From NCBI RefSeq assembly GCF_013404595.1, contig NZ_JABVAX010000017.1, positions 1 to 62,327 of the forward strand: DNA of 62,327 nt, given 5' to 3'. A program made the translations under genes and the position numbers. Source of the stretch: Jannaschia marina (GTDB lineage Bacteria; Pseudomonadota; Alphaproteobacteria; Rhodobacterales; Rhodobacteraceae). Below the pieces are notes generated by a model. The model saw nothing but the letters and a program-made list of their open reading frames with translations, was not told where the DNA came from and ran no database searches. Every line of letters starts with the position of its first letter. Position 1 is the stretch's first letter. Positions 10,483-18,487 of this stretch are shown piece by piece.

Positions 10483-11016
10483 TCAGATCGTGTCGAGGCC
10501 CCGGCGCAGATCCGGCGGAATCCGCTCGTGCAGCGGCGTGACGAGGCGGCGGCTCTCGGCGATGCAGAGCAAGATCTGGTTACGCGTCAACGCGGCCCCC
10601 TGGATCTGCCGGTAGTCGCGGGGCTCCGTCACGTAGAGCCCGACCGACGCGATGACCTCGGCGTCCGTCAGCGCGAAGGATTCGCCGAGATACCAGGCCA
10701 TGACCTCGGCCTCGGTCAGCGGCAGCAGCGCCGCATGATCCGCCGCCCAGCCGTCGGGACAGAAGGCATCGTCGAAGCCGGCCTCGACCACGGCGCGCCG
10801 CAGCGCCGCCTCCGTCTCGAGAACGGGCGGCAGGGTCGCCTGAGCCACGGTCACCCCGAGCGCGAGTCCGAGCCCGCCGAGGCCGACCATCATGCAGAGC
10901 GTCTCGGCCCGGCTGGCGCGGCGCGACAGGGGCGACCTGCCAAGCGACAGGACAAGCGGAGGAGTCCTCCGCTTGAGTGTTTCGAAAAGCTTCACCGGCA
11001 GGTCGGCAAGGGGCAT
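10483..11016 (-). CDS. Hypothetical membrane-anchored protein
   Basis: A 177-residue protein of unknown function. A basic N-terminus is followed by a single hydrophobic segment (about residues 41-60, MVGLGGLGLALGVTVAQA). The remainder is a soluble, probably periplasmic domain with Cys residues in FCPDGWAADHAAL and LLCIAESRRLV. The start MPLADLPVK is chosen because longer in-frame extensions are arginine-rich and overlap the divergent gene. The gene ends about 95 bases from the maeB start; no operon partner is evident. Confidence 0.65.
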   Translation of the reverse strand: MPLADLPVKLFETLKRRTPPLVLSLGRSPLSRRASRAETLCMMVGLGGLGLALGVTVAQATLPPVLETEAALRRAVVEAGFDDAFCPDGWAADHAALLPLTEAEVMAWYLGESFALTDAEVIASVGLYVTEPRDYRQIQGAALTRNQILLCIAESRRLVTPLHERIPPDLRRGLDTI

Positions 11017-11195
11017 TGAGGCAGAACTCCGGTCGGATTGCGTCGGATATAAAGCAGATTTGCGGCCAGATTTTGTCGAATTGACCGCGTATTCGCGCGA
11101 AAGTCGAGACAATGATGGAAATCGGCGCAGATCGTTCGCAGGCGCGCGCGGGATTTCAACTGGCGCGCTCCGAGGCGACCGTGCCAGATGCGGCC

Positions 11196-12089
11196 ATGTC
11201 GCTCTGGGTCCTCGCCACGCTCTTCGCCGCCTCCGTACAATCGTTCCGGTTCCTGCTGCAGAAGCGGCTGGCAGTCTCCGGGCTGAGCGCGGCGGCCGCG
11301 ACCTTCGCACGCTTCGTCTATGCGCCGGTCGCGATCGGGGCGGGGCTCGCACTCTATGCCGGGGTCTCCGGCGCGCCGCTTCCGTCCGTCGGACCGGGTT
11401 TCTGGAGCTACGCGCTCGCCGGTGGCATCTGCCAGATCCTGGCGACGATGTGCGTCGTCGCGCTTTTTGCCTACCGCAACTTCGCCGTCGGCATCGCCTT
11501 CTCGAAGATCACCGTCCTGATGACCGTCGCGACCGGCTTCCTGATCCTCGGAGAGACGGTGACCTGGCTCGATCTTGTCGCAATGGGCGTCGGCCTCGTC
11601 GGCGTGCTGATGCTCTCCGTGCCGGCCTCCGGCGGCTGGCAGGTGCTCAACCGCGGCGCGCTGCTGGGGCTCGGCTCGGGCGTCTTCTTCTCGGTCTCGG
11701 CGGTAGGTTACCGCGGTGCCTCGCTCCTCGTGGAGAGTGACGCACCCGTGCTGCGGGCCGCGGTGACGCTTGGCCTCGTCACCCTCGCGCAGGCGGCGAT
11801 GCTGGGGAGCTGGCTGGCCTGGCGCGACCGCGCGGGCCTCATTGCCGTCTTCACGCGCTGGCGGGCGACGACGCTCGTGGGGCTGACCTCCATGGCCGGC
11901 TCGCTCGGCTGGTTTACCGCCTACACGCTCCAGACCGCCGCCTACGTCAATGCCGTCGGGCAGGTGGAACTGGTGCTTTCCATGGGCATCTCCTGGCTCG
12001 TGCTTGGCGAGCGGTTCACCCGGCGCGAACTCGCCGCCATCGCTCTCGTCACGGCGAGCGTCCTCGCGCTGATCCTGATGCGTGCCTGA
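11196..12089 (+). CDS. EamA/DMT-superfamily permease
   Basis: A 297-residue integral membrane protein with about ten hydrophobic helices in two EamA repeats. The first repeat ends in a LILGETVTWLDLVAMGVGLVGVLML segment and the second in LVLGERFTRRELAAIALVTASVLALIL; these two related tails mark the duplication. Proteins of this superfamily export or import small metabolites. The start MSLWVLATLF is preferred over MMEIGADRS at 11112, since the extra 28 residues are polar and atypical. The hpsN-like gene follows after about 120 bases containing a possible operator. Confidence 0.8.
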   Translation: MSLWVLATLFAASVQSFRFLLQKRLAVSGLSAAAATFARFVYAPVAIGAGLALYAGVSGAPLPSVGPGFWSYALAGGICQILATMCVVALFAYRNFAVGIAFSKITVLMTVATGFLILGETVTWLDLVAMGVGLVGVLMLSVPASGGWQVLNRGALLGLGSGVFFSVSAVGYRGASLLVESDAPVLRAAVTLGLVTLAQAAMLGSWLAWRDRAGLIAVFTRWRATTLVGLTSMAGSLGWFTAYTLQTAAYVNAVGQVELVLSMGISWLVLGERFTRRELAAIALVTASVLALILMRA

Positions 12090-12135
12090 GGCGGCTGGCC
12101 GAAGGCCCTTGTGCGGGCGCTTGAATCGCGACAAG

Positions 12136-12151
12136 TTGAATACGTATGCAA
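12136..12151. promoter_or_regulatory. Putative LacI/GntR-type operator, TTGAATACGTATGCAA
   Basis: A 16-bp near-perfect dyad (7 of 8 arm positions match) centred on CG, about 60 bases upstream of the hpsN-like start. Its right arm matches the site at 3899-3914 exactly. The two occurrences at comparable promoter positions suggest one regulator for both loci. Confidence 0.45.
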
Positions 12152-12208
12152 GCCACAGCCGGCACCCGCCCGGATCTGCGGCCACCGACCCTTCAGGGAG
12201 GCCCGACC

Positions 12209-13528
12209 ATGACCATCGACTACCTCAAGCGCGGCAAACCCGAGACCGAACGCGCCGAAGACGACGCCAAGACCGCCGCGATCGTGGCCGACACGCTCCG
12301 CGACATCGAGGCGCGGGGCGACGCGGCCGTGCGCGAGCTTGCGGTCAAGTTCGACGGCTTCGAGCGCGAGAGCTACCGTCTGAGCCCCGAGGAGATCGAG
12401 GCGATCATCGCCAAGGTGTCTCCCGAGGACATGGACGACATCCGCTTCGCCCAGGCCCAGGTGAAGGCCTTCGCGCAGGTCCAGCGCGACTCCATGCGGG
12501 ACGTCGAGGTCGAAACGATGCCGGGCGTCATCCTCGGCCACAAGAACATCCCGGTGCAATCCGTCGGCTGCTACGTGCCCGGCGGCAAGTTTCCCATGGT
12601 GGCCTCGGCCCATATGTCGGTGGCGACCGCCGCCGTCGCCGGTGTGCCGCGCATCGTCGCCTGCACGCCGCCCTTCAAGGGTGAGCCGAACCCCGCCGTG
12701 ATCGCCGCCATGCACCTCGGCGGCGCGCATGAGATCTACGTCCTCGGCGGCATCCAGGCCGTGGGTGCCATGGCCATCGGGACCGAGAGCATCGACCCCG
12801 TGCACCTGCTCGTGGGCCCAGGCAACGCCTTCGTCGCCGAAGCCAAGCGGCAGCTCTTCGGACGCGTGGGCATCGACCTTTTCGCCGGGCCGACGGAGAC
12901 CATGGTGATCGCCGACGACACTGTCGACGCGGAGCTCTGTGCGACCGACCTGCTCGGGCAGGCGGAACACGGCTACAATTCGCCCGCCGTGCTGGTGACG
13001 AACTCGCGCAAGCTCGCGGAAGGCACGCTCTCGGAGATCGACCGCCTGCTCGAAATCCTGCCGACGGCCGACACCGCATCCGTCAGCTGGCGCGACTACG
13101 GTGAGGTGATCCTTTGCGACACCTACGAGGAGATGCTGGAGGTCGCCGACGAGATCGCCTCCGAGCACGTACAGGTGATGACCGACCGCGACGACTGGTT
13201 CCTCGAGAAGATGACCTGCTACGGGGCGCTCTTCCTCGGGCCGCGCACGAATGTCGCCAACGGCGACAAGGTGATCGGCACGAACCACACGCTGCCAACG
13301 AAGAAGGCGGGGCGCTATACGGGCGGGCTCTGGGTCGGGAAGTTCCTGAAGACCCATTCGTATCAGAAGGTCACCACCGACGAAGCCGCCGCCGAGATCG
13401 GGGCCTATGGCTCACGCCTCTGCCTGCTCGAAGGTTTCGCCGGCCACGCCGAGCAATGCAACGTCCGTGTCCGCCGCTATGGCAAGGTCAACGTGCCCTA
13501 CGCCGGAGCCGCCCGCCTGACCGGCTGA
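12209..13528 (+). CDS. hpsN: Sulfopropanediol 3-dehydrogenase (HpsN), histidinol dehydrogenase family
   Basis: A 439-residue dehydrogenase. It has the histidinol-dehydrogenase signatures [54 protein letters not shown] and [15 protein letters not shown], plus zinc/catalytic residues in [16 protein letters not shown]. The segments [22 protein letters not shown] and [18 protein letters not shown] fit the HpsN branch rather than biosynthetic HisD. HpsN oxidises (R)-2,3-dihydroxypropane-1-sulfonate to (R)-sulfolactate with NAD+. An AGGGAGG Shine-Dalgarno lies upstream of the ATG. No other hps gene adjoins, so the family call is strong but the substrate is inferred. Confidence 0.8.
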   Translation: MTIDYLKRGKPETERAEDDAKTAAIVADTLRDIEARGDAAVRELAVKFDGFERESYRLSPEEIEAIIAKVSPEDMDDIRFAQAQVKAFAQVQRDSMRDVEVETMPGVILGHKNIPVQSVGCYVPGGKFPMVASAHMSVATAAVAGVPRIVACTPPFKGEPNPAVIAAMHLGGAHEIYVLGGIQAVGAMAIGTESIDPVHLLVGPGNAFVAEAKRQLFGRVGIDLFAGPTETMVIADDTVDAELCATDLLGQAEHGYNSPAVLVTNSRKLAEGTLSEIDRLLEILPTADTASVSWRDYGEVILCDTYEEMLEVADEIASEHVQVMTDRDDWFLEKMTCYGALFLGPRTNVANGDKVIGTNHTLPTKKAGRYTGGLWVGKFLKTHSYQKVTTDEAAAEIGAYGSRLCLLEGFAGHAEQCNVRVRRYGKVNVPYAGAARLTG

Positions 13529-13576
13529 GCGAGGCGGCGCGTCATCGTCAGGCTCGACCCGACGATCTCCCGCCCC

Positions 13577-14218
13577 TCAGAGCCGCAGAAAGGTGGAGGT
13601 GTCCCCGGAATTGTCGAAGAACGGCGTCCCCGGCGCGTCGGTGCCCTCAAGGATCGCCGCCGTCTCGGCCAGGACGACTTCGGTGATGAAGGGCATGTCC
13701 AGCCCCCGCGCGGCCTCGAGCGGCACCCATTGCAGGTGGCTCAACTCGTCCTCGGCGCGGGTGAAATCATCCGGGTCGGTCAGGAGCGCCGTCGCGGGCG
13801 CAAGGAAGAAGCGGGCGTCGAACCGACGGGGCCGGCCGGGCGGCGTGATCGCGCGAAACACGAACCGCAGATCGCGCGGATCGGGCAGCAGACCCGAGAA
13901 GCCGGGCCAGTCACAGCCCGCCCCCGGGGCCGCGATGATCTGTCCGGTTTCCTCGGCCAGCTCGCGCAGGGCAGCCGCGACGAGCGCCTGCGGCGGGACG
14001 TCGCTGTCGCGGGCGAGCGCATCGCGCAGGGTACCGGGCAACGGACGGGCCAAGGGCACTTCGCCATCGTCCGGATCGACCGCGCCACCCGGGAAAACGA
14101 ACTTGCTCGGCATGAAGACCGCCCCGGCCCCCCGCTGTCCCATCAGCACCGAAGCCCCGCCGGGCGTCTCACGGTAGAGGACGACCGTCGCCGCGGGCCG
14201 GATGGGCTGCTCCGTCAC
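13577..14218 (-). CDS. NUDIX hydrolase
   Basis: A 213-residue protein of the NUDT19/CoA-pyrophosphatase-like type. It begins with PAATVVLYRET and has FPGGAVDPDDGE and an interrupted Nudix box, ALRELAEETGQI, in which REL..EE supplies the metal-binding glutamates. The insert between GG and RE is longer than in classical MutT boxes, as in RNA/CoA-type members. The start is GTG 14218, which overlaps the DUF983 stop as GTGA, indicating translational coupling; no nearby ATG in the frame would fit the family. Confidence 0.88.
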   Translation of the reverse strand: MTEQPIRPAATVVLYRETPGGASVLMGQRGAGAVFMPSKFVFPGGAVDPDDGEVPLARPLPGTLRDALARDSDVPPQALVAAALRELAEETGQIIAAPGAGCDWPGFSGLLPDPRDLRFVFRAITPPGRPRRFDARFFLAPATALLTDPDDFTRAEDELSHLQWVPLEAARGLDMPFITEVVLAETAAILEGTDAPGTPFFDNSGDTSTFLRL

Positions 14219-14652
14219 CGACTGACGTCCGACGGCGCGTCCCCCTGGCCGAAGCCGCCCATCCGCGTGGCCCACTGGATCGCCACGAGCATCCCCTTCA
14301 GACGCGGCAGGAACCACAGCGACATCGCGGTCGCCGCCACCATGAAGATCGCCATGAAGGTATAGGGATCGGGCTCGTAGGCGACAAAGAACCAGAGCAT
14401 CGCCGGCCCGATGATGTGCCCCACCACCAGCAGCGTCAGGTAGGGCGGTCCGTCATCGGCGCGGTGGTGATGCAGCGCCTGCTCGCAGACCGGGCAGCTG
14501 TCACGGACCTTGAGGTAGCCTTTGAGCATAGGCCCCGTCCCGCAGTTCGGACAGCGCCGCCGCCAACCGCGCACCATGGCCGGCCAGATCGGGCGTTCGG
14601 CCTGAACCTCTTCGGTCGGCGTCGGGGCGGTCTCGGCGAGGGCGTCGGTCAT
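14215..14652 (-). CDS. DUF983 family membrane protein
   Basis: A 145-residue protein. After a short acidic N-terminus comes a zinc-ribbon-like pair, CPNCGTGPML and CPVCEQALHHHRADDGPPY (about residues 34-70), then two membrane helices (LTLLVVGHIIGPAMLWFFV and FMAIFMVAATAMSLWFLP). This is the DUF983 arrangement, common in alphaproteobacteria and often found near NUDIX or cytochrome oxidase genes. Function is unknown; the CxxC pairs suggest metal binding. It is the upstream member of a two-gene coupled operon with the NUDIX hydrolase. Confidence 0.9.
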   Translation of the reverse strand: MTDALAETAPTPTEEVQAERPIWPAMVRGWRRRCPNCGTGPMLKGYLKVRDSCPVCEQALHHHRADDGPPYLTLLVVGHIIGPAMLWFFVAYEPDPYTFMAIFMVAATAMSLWFLPRLKGMLVAIQWATRMGGFGQGDAPSDVSR

Positions 14653-14825
14653 GGCGGTATCCTTTTGCGCCTGTCCTACGCCCGCTGCGCCGCATCGGGA
14701 AGGGAGCAGAGGGTCGCTGCGGCGGGATGTCGCTTTTCTTACCCGGTGCGCGACGGAACGGCGGCCGGCCGTCGTGAAAGAGGGGAGCGCAGGGCAAAGG
14801 GCCCGCGCAGACGAAGGAGACGAAG

Positions 14826-15284
14826 ATGAAGAAGATCACCTACCTCGGCCTCGCGATCCTGGCCGGCCTTTCGCTCGGCACGCTGGCCGAAGCGCGGGAG
14901 CCCGGCGGGGCACGGCCGGCCTTCAACGAGGTCGACGCGAACGGTGACGGTGCCGTGACCGAGGAGGAACTTCGTGCCCACCGCGAGGCCCGCGGGACCG
15001 AGCGGTTCGACATGGTTGACACTAACGGCGACGGCCGGCTCTCGGCGGCCGAGTTGCAGGCCGCCCGGAGCGGGCGGGTCGAGGCGCGGGCCGCGCGGAT
15101 GATCGAGCGTCTCGACGCCGACGGCAACGGCCAGCTGAGCCAGGCCGAGCTGCGCGAGGGAGCCGGCAATCGCGGCCCGCGGGGCCGTGCCGGAAATCGG
15201 TTCGAGCGTGCGGACACCGACGGCAACGGCAGCCTCAGCTTGGAAGAATGGGACGCGATCGGCGAGCGCCGCGCGCGCGACTGA
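14826..15284 (+). CDS. Periplasmic EF-hand calcium-binding protein
   Basis: A 152-residue exported protein. Residues 1-23 form a signal peptide ending AEA. Four EF-hand loops are visible: DANGDGAVTEEE (about 38-49), DTNGDGRLSAAE (about 64-75), DADGNGQLSQAE (about 98-109) and DTDGNGSLSLEE (about 131-142), each with the Asp/Asn/Asp/Gly pattern and Glu at position 12. It presumably binds Ca2+ in the periplasm. An ECF sigma factor gene follows after 54 bases, so it may belong to an envelope-sensing operon with the next three genes. Confidence 0.92.
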   Translation: MKKITYLGLAILAGLSLGTLAEAREPGGARPAFNEVDANGDGAVTEEELRAHREARGTERFDMVDTNGDGRLSAAELQAARSGRVEARAARMIERLDADGNGQLSQAELREGAGNRGPRGRAGNRFERADTDGNGSLSLEEWDAIGERRARD

Positions 15285-15338
15285 GCCCCGCCCGGCCGGG
15301 CGGTTTGCGCTGCCCGGCCGAGACTGCCAAGGAAGTGC

Positions 15339-15911
15339 ATGACCGACGACGCAGATCAGACAGACGCGGCCCTGCTGGCCCGCGCCCGGGCCGGAGACGG
15401 GCCGGCCGCCGCGGTTCTCGTCGATCGGCTCGGGCCGCGCCTGCTGGCCTTCGTCCAGCGCATGACCGGCGGCGACAGGGCACTGGCCGAAGACATCGTG
15501 CAGGAGGCCTTCCTGCGGCTCTGGGGGCGCGCCAGGGAGTGGGAAGTGGACGGCGCGGCGCAGGTCTCGACCTGGCTCGGCCGGGTCGCGGCGAACCTCG
15601 CCATCGACGCGCACCGGCGGAACAGGCGGACGACGGCCCTGTCGGACGGCTGGGACGCCGAGGACACCACGCCTGGAGTCGAGGCCCGGATGATCCGTGC
15701 GGAACGGCTTTCCGCACTCGACGCGGCCCTTCGGGCGCTTTCGGAACGGCAACGCCAGGCCGTGGTCCTGCGCCACATCGAAGGCTACTCGAACCCCGAC
15801 ATTGCCGCCATGATGGACTGCGGCGTCGAGGCGGTGGAAAGCCTGACGGCGCGCGGCAAACGCCGTCTGGCGGCCCTCATGCGCGGAGCGGAAGGAGAGC
15901 GACATGAATGA
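15339..15911 (+). CDS. ECF-type RNA polymerase sigma factor
   Basis: A 190-residue sigma-70 family factor. Region 2 is LVDRLGPRLLAFVQRMTGGDRALAEDIVQEAFLRLW (about residues 28-63), with the DIVQEAFLRLW core. Region 4 is LSERQRQAVVLRHIEGYSNPDIAAMMDCGVEAVESLTARGKRRL (about 137-180), a clear helix-turn-helix. AAGGAAG precedes the ATG. It overlaps the downstream small membrane protein by 8 bases, typical of sigma/anti-sigma pairs, and lies directly downstream of the EF-hand gene. Confidence 0.93.
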   Translation: MTDDADQTDAALLARARAGDGPAAAVLVDRLGPRLLAFVQRMTGGDRALAEDIVQEAFLRLWGRAREWEVDGAAQVSTWLGRVAANLAIDAHRRNRRTTALSDGWDAEDTTPGVEARMIRAERLSALDAALRALSERQRQAVVLRHIEGYSNPDIAAMMDCGVEAVESLTARGKRRLAALMRGAEGERHE

Positions 15912-16227
15912 CGACGATCTCGATCGGCTGCTGCGGGCGGCGCGGGACGACGAGGCCCCGCTCGGGGACGGCCTGCGCGCGCGCCTGCTCGACGATGCGA
16001 CCCGCGCAACGACCGCACGACCGTCCGCGCGAAGATCGCCGTGGTCGTGGATCGGTGGGGCCCTCGGCGTGCCCACGGCCGCCGTGCTTGGGCTCTGGCT
16101 GGGGCTGGCGCAGGCGGATGTGGTGCTGAGCTACGTTCCGCTGACCGACGGCACGCTTGCCGCGACCGAGACGGAACTGCTCGACGGTGTCTTCGGCACG
16201 GTCTGGATGGAGGGAGATACGGGATGA
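15904..16227 (+). CDS. Small single-TM protein, probable anti-sigma factor
   Basis: A 107-residue protein. The first ~40 residues are cytoplasmic and charged (DDLDRLLRAARDDEAPLGDGLRARLLDDA), followed by one membrane helix (about 46-72, WIGGALGVPTAAVLGLWLGLAQADVVL) and a short periplasmic tail. There is no zinc-binding HxxxCxxC motif, so it is not a classical ZAS anti-sigma. Its 8-base overlap with the sigma gene and its topology support the role. It overlaps the next gene by 4 bases (ATGA). Confidence 0.7.
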   Translation: MNDDDLDRLLRAARDDEAPLGDGLRARLLDDATRATTARPSARRSPWSWIGGALGVPTAAVLGLWLGLAQADVVLSYVPLTDGTLAATETELLDGVFGTVWMEGDTG

Positions 16228-16682
16228 CGCGCGGATGGATCAAGGTGGCGCTCGTCGTCTCGGTGGCGCTCAACGTCGCGGTCGCGGCGGCGGTGGCCGG
16301 GGCGCTCCTGTCGGGAGAACCGGACCGGCGGCAGGGATCGGCGGGACGTCATGGCGGCGGGCCACCCGAGATCGCGACGCTTGCGCGCGGGCTCGACCGG
16401 TCCGACCGCCGAGCCCTGTTCCGGGCCCTGCGGCAAGATCCTGTACTTGCCGAGGCGCGGCCCCGCATCCTCGCACAGCGCGCCGAGGTCGCCGGCACGC
16501 TGCGGGCGGACCCTTTCGACCCCGAAGCCTTCGAGGCGGCTCTCGGGGCGCAACGCAGGCTGCAGGCGGAACTGGCCGATCGCGGGCTCGTCGTCCTGAC
16601 CGGGATCATCGCCGATCTGTCGGCCGCCGACCGCGCCACCCTCGCCGACCGGATGACGGCCTTGCGCGGCCCGGGCCGCTGA
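16224..16682 (+). CDS. Periplasmic metal-sensor-like protein (ZraP/CpxP-type)
   Basis: A 152-residue protein with an N-terminal signal anchor (about residues 8-30, VALVVSVALNVAVAAAVAGALL). The periplasmic part is helical and resembles the heavy-metal-sensor/LTXXQ group: LARGLDRSDRRALFRALRQDP, LAQRAEVAGTLRADPFDPEAFEAALGAQRRLQAEL, LSAADRATLADRM. Such proteins often accompany ECF sigma/anti-sigma pairs and modulate sensing of metals or envelope stress. The ATGA overlap with the preceding gene indicates one operon. Confidence 0.75.
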   Translation: MTRGWIKVALVVSVALNVAVAAAVAGALLSGEPDRRQGSAGRHGGGPPEIATLARGLDRSDRRALFRALRQDPVLAEARPRILAQRAEVAGTLRADPFDPEAFEAALGAQRRLQAELADRGLVVLTGIIADLSAADRATLADRMTALRGPGR

Positions 16683-16688
16683 GGCCCG

Positions 16689-18095
16689 TCAGGTCTCGAT
16701 GAGATGGATCCGGTTGCGCCCGCCGTCCTTGGCGGCATAGAGCGCGCGGTCGACCCGGGTGAGCGCGTCGGTCGCCGCCACGTCCGCGGGTTGCAGCAGC
16801 CCCGCACCAAGCGAGATCGTGACGCGCAGCTCCGTGCCGTCGGGCAGCGGGATCACCATATTCTCGATCTCGCTGCGCAGCCGTTCGGCCACGAGCCGCA
16901 CGTTCGGCAGGTCCGTATCGGGAAGGACGGCGAGAAACTCCTCCCCGCCGATGCGGGCGACGACATCCTCTGAACGCAGACCGAGTTTCAGCGCCTGCCC
17001 CACCCGGGCGAGGGCCGCATCGCCGGCAGCATGGCCATAGGTGTCGTTGACGCGCTTGAAGTGGTCGATGTCCATCAGGATGAGACCGGCACGGATACCC
17101 TGCACCCGGCAGCGGGTCGCGACCAGGTCGAGTTGATGCAGGCCGTAGTGCCGGTTGTGCAGCCCCGTCAGCGAGTCGAACATCGCCATCTTGAGCCCGG
17201 ATTCGAGCGTGTCGCGCATCCGGTCGGCCCGGCGCTTGCGTGCAAGCTGCGTGCGGATGCGCATGGCGATCTCGTCGGCGGAGAACGGGTGGTAGCTGAC
17301 GTCCGCCGCGCCGAGGTCGAGAGCCGTGGCCGCGCGCTCGCTATCGCCCTTGGGCAGCAGGACGATGAAGGCCGCGTGTCGCGTCGCCGGACGCGAGCGC
17401 AACTCCGACATGAGCCTCAAACCGTCGTTGCGGGCAGCGAGGTCGGCGTCGACGAGGAAGAGATCGGGCGCGCGATCCTCCGAGACGGCGAGGGCGACGT
17501 CGCGCCCCATGATCTTGACCGCCTCGCGGAACATCGGGCGCAGGCGATCCCTTTGAACCGGCAGCCAGGTCGCCCCGGGGCCGCCGATGAGGGCGATGCG
17601 CCCCGTGCTCGTGGCCGGGGTCGCGTCGTAACCGGTCTGCCGGCCCGCTTCGCAGAGACCCGGCATTGCTGCACGGGCCATTTCCAGCATGTCGCCGCCC
17701 CGGGCGTGGAACTCCTGCTCTTCCCCCCGCGTGCGCAGAAGCGAGCGGACTCGGGCCAGCAGCGCCAGCTCGTCCACCGGTTTCGACAGGAAGTCGTCCG
17801 CCCCGGCGGAGAGGCCGTCCATCCGCGATTCCACGTCGTCTGAGGCGGTGACCAGAATGACGGGAATGGTGGCGATCGCCGGCGTCTCGCGCAGGCGGCG
17901 GCAGGTCTCGGCCCCACTCATGCCGGGCATCATCATGTCCATGATGATGATGTCGATTCCCCCGGCGAGCGCGATCTCGATCGCTTCCTCACCGCTTGCG
18001 GCCAACACGACGTCGTAGCGGGCCGCCGCAAGCTTGACCTTCATCACGATGCGATTGGTGGCGACGTCATCGACAATAAGGATGCGGCCGGTCAT
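16689..18095 (-). CDS. pleD: PleD-family response regulator / diguanylate cyclase
   Basis: A 468-residue REC-REC-GGDEF protein. REC1 (about 1-125) has the acidic pair DD at 9-10, phospho-acceptor Asp53 in IMDMMMPG and the conserved Lys in FLSKPVD. The second receiver-like domain (about 165-285) is adaptor-like. The cyclase domain has GGEEF at about 383-387 and an allosteric I-site RSED five residues before it, so product inhibition is expected. It makes cyclic-di-GMP controlling motility and attachment. The gene is divergent from a DUF3572 gene, a frequent arrangement in alphaproteobacteria. Confidence 0.94.
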   Translation of the reverse strand: MTGRILIVDDVATNRIVMKVKLAAARYDVVLAASGEEAIEIALAGGIDIIIMDMMMPGMSGAETCRRLRETPAIATIPVILVTASDDVESRMDGLSAGADDFLSKPVDELALLARVRSLLRTRGEEQEFHARGGDMLEMARAAMPGLCEAGRQTGYDATPATSTGRIALIGGPGATWLPVQRDRLRPMFREAVKIMGRDVALAVSEDRAPDLFLVDADLAARNDGLRLMSELRSRPATRHAAFIVLLPKGDSERAATALDLGAADVSYHPFSADEIAMRIRTQLARKRRADRMRDTLESGLKMAMFDSLTGLHNRHYGLHQLDLVATRCRVQGIRAGLILMDIDHFKRVNDTYGHAAGDAALARVGQALKLGLRSEDVVARIGGEEFLAVLPDTDLPNVRLVAERLRSEIENMVIPLPDGTELRVTISLGAGLLQPADVAATDALTRVDRALYAAKDGGRNRIHLIET

Positions 18096-18204
18096 TCAAA
18101 GGTACTCGCGGAGTTCGGATTGGAGCTTTTGTCGTACATCTTTAGAGACGATTAAAGTTAACAAAAGGTTTCCTTTGGTTGTTTCTACGTAAAGGCAAGC
18201 ACAC

Positions 18205-18480
18205 GTGACACCGGAGAATGCAGAAGTGGTCGCCCTGGGGGCGCTCGGCTGGCTCGCCGAGGCCGATCTGCTCGACACGTTCCAGACGACCACCGGCGCG
18301 GACCGCGAGACGATCCGGCGGGCGGCGGGCGACGCGGAGTTTCTGGCCGCCGTGCTCGACTTCGTCATGCTCGATGACGACTGGGTTCAGGCCGTCTGCA
18401 CGGCCCAGTCCCTGCCCTATCCGCAATTCCTCGCGGCCCGCGCGGCCCTGCCCGGAGGCGATATGCCGCACTGGACCTGA
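18205..18480 (+). CDS. DUF3572 family protein
   Basis: A 91-residue protein with the DUF3572 pattern: ENAEVVALGALGWLAEADLLDTFQTTTGA, then FLAAVLDFVMLDDDWVQAVC and LPYPQFLAARAALPGG. Function is unknown. The family is restricted largely to alphaproteobacteria and lies next to pleD in many of them, as here. The start is GTG 18205; no ATG fits the family N-terminus. The gene converges on the binding-protein gene with a 7-base gap. Confidence 0.85.
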   Translation: MTPENAEVVALGALGWLAEADLLDTFQTTTGADRETIRRAAGDAEFLAAVLDFVMLDDDWVQAVCTAQSLPYPQFLAARAALPGGDMPHWT

Positions 18481-18487
18481 TCCTGCG

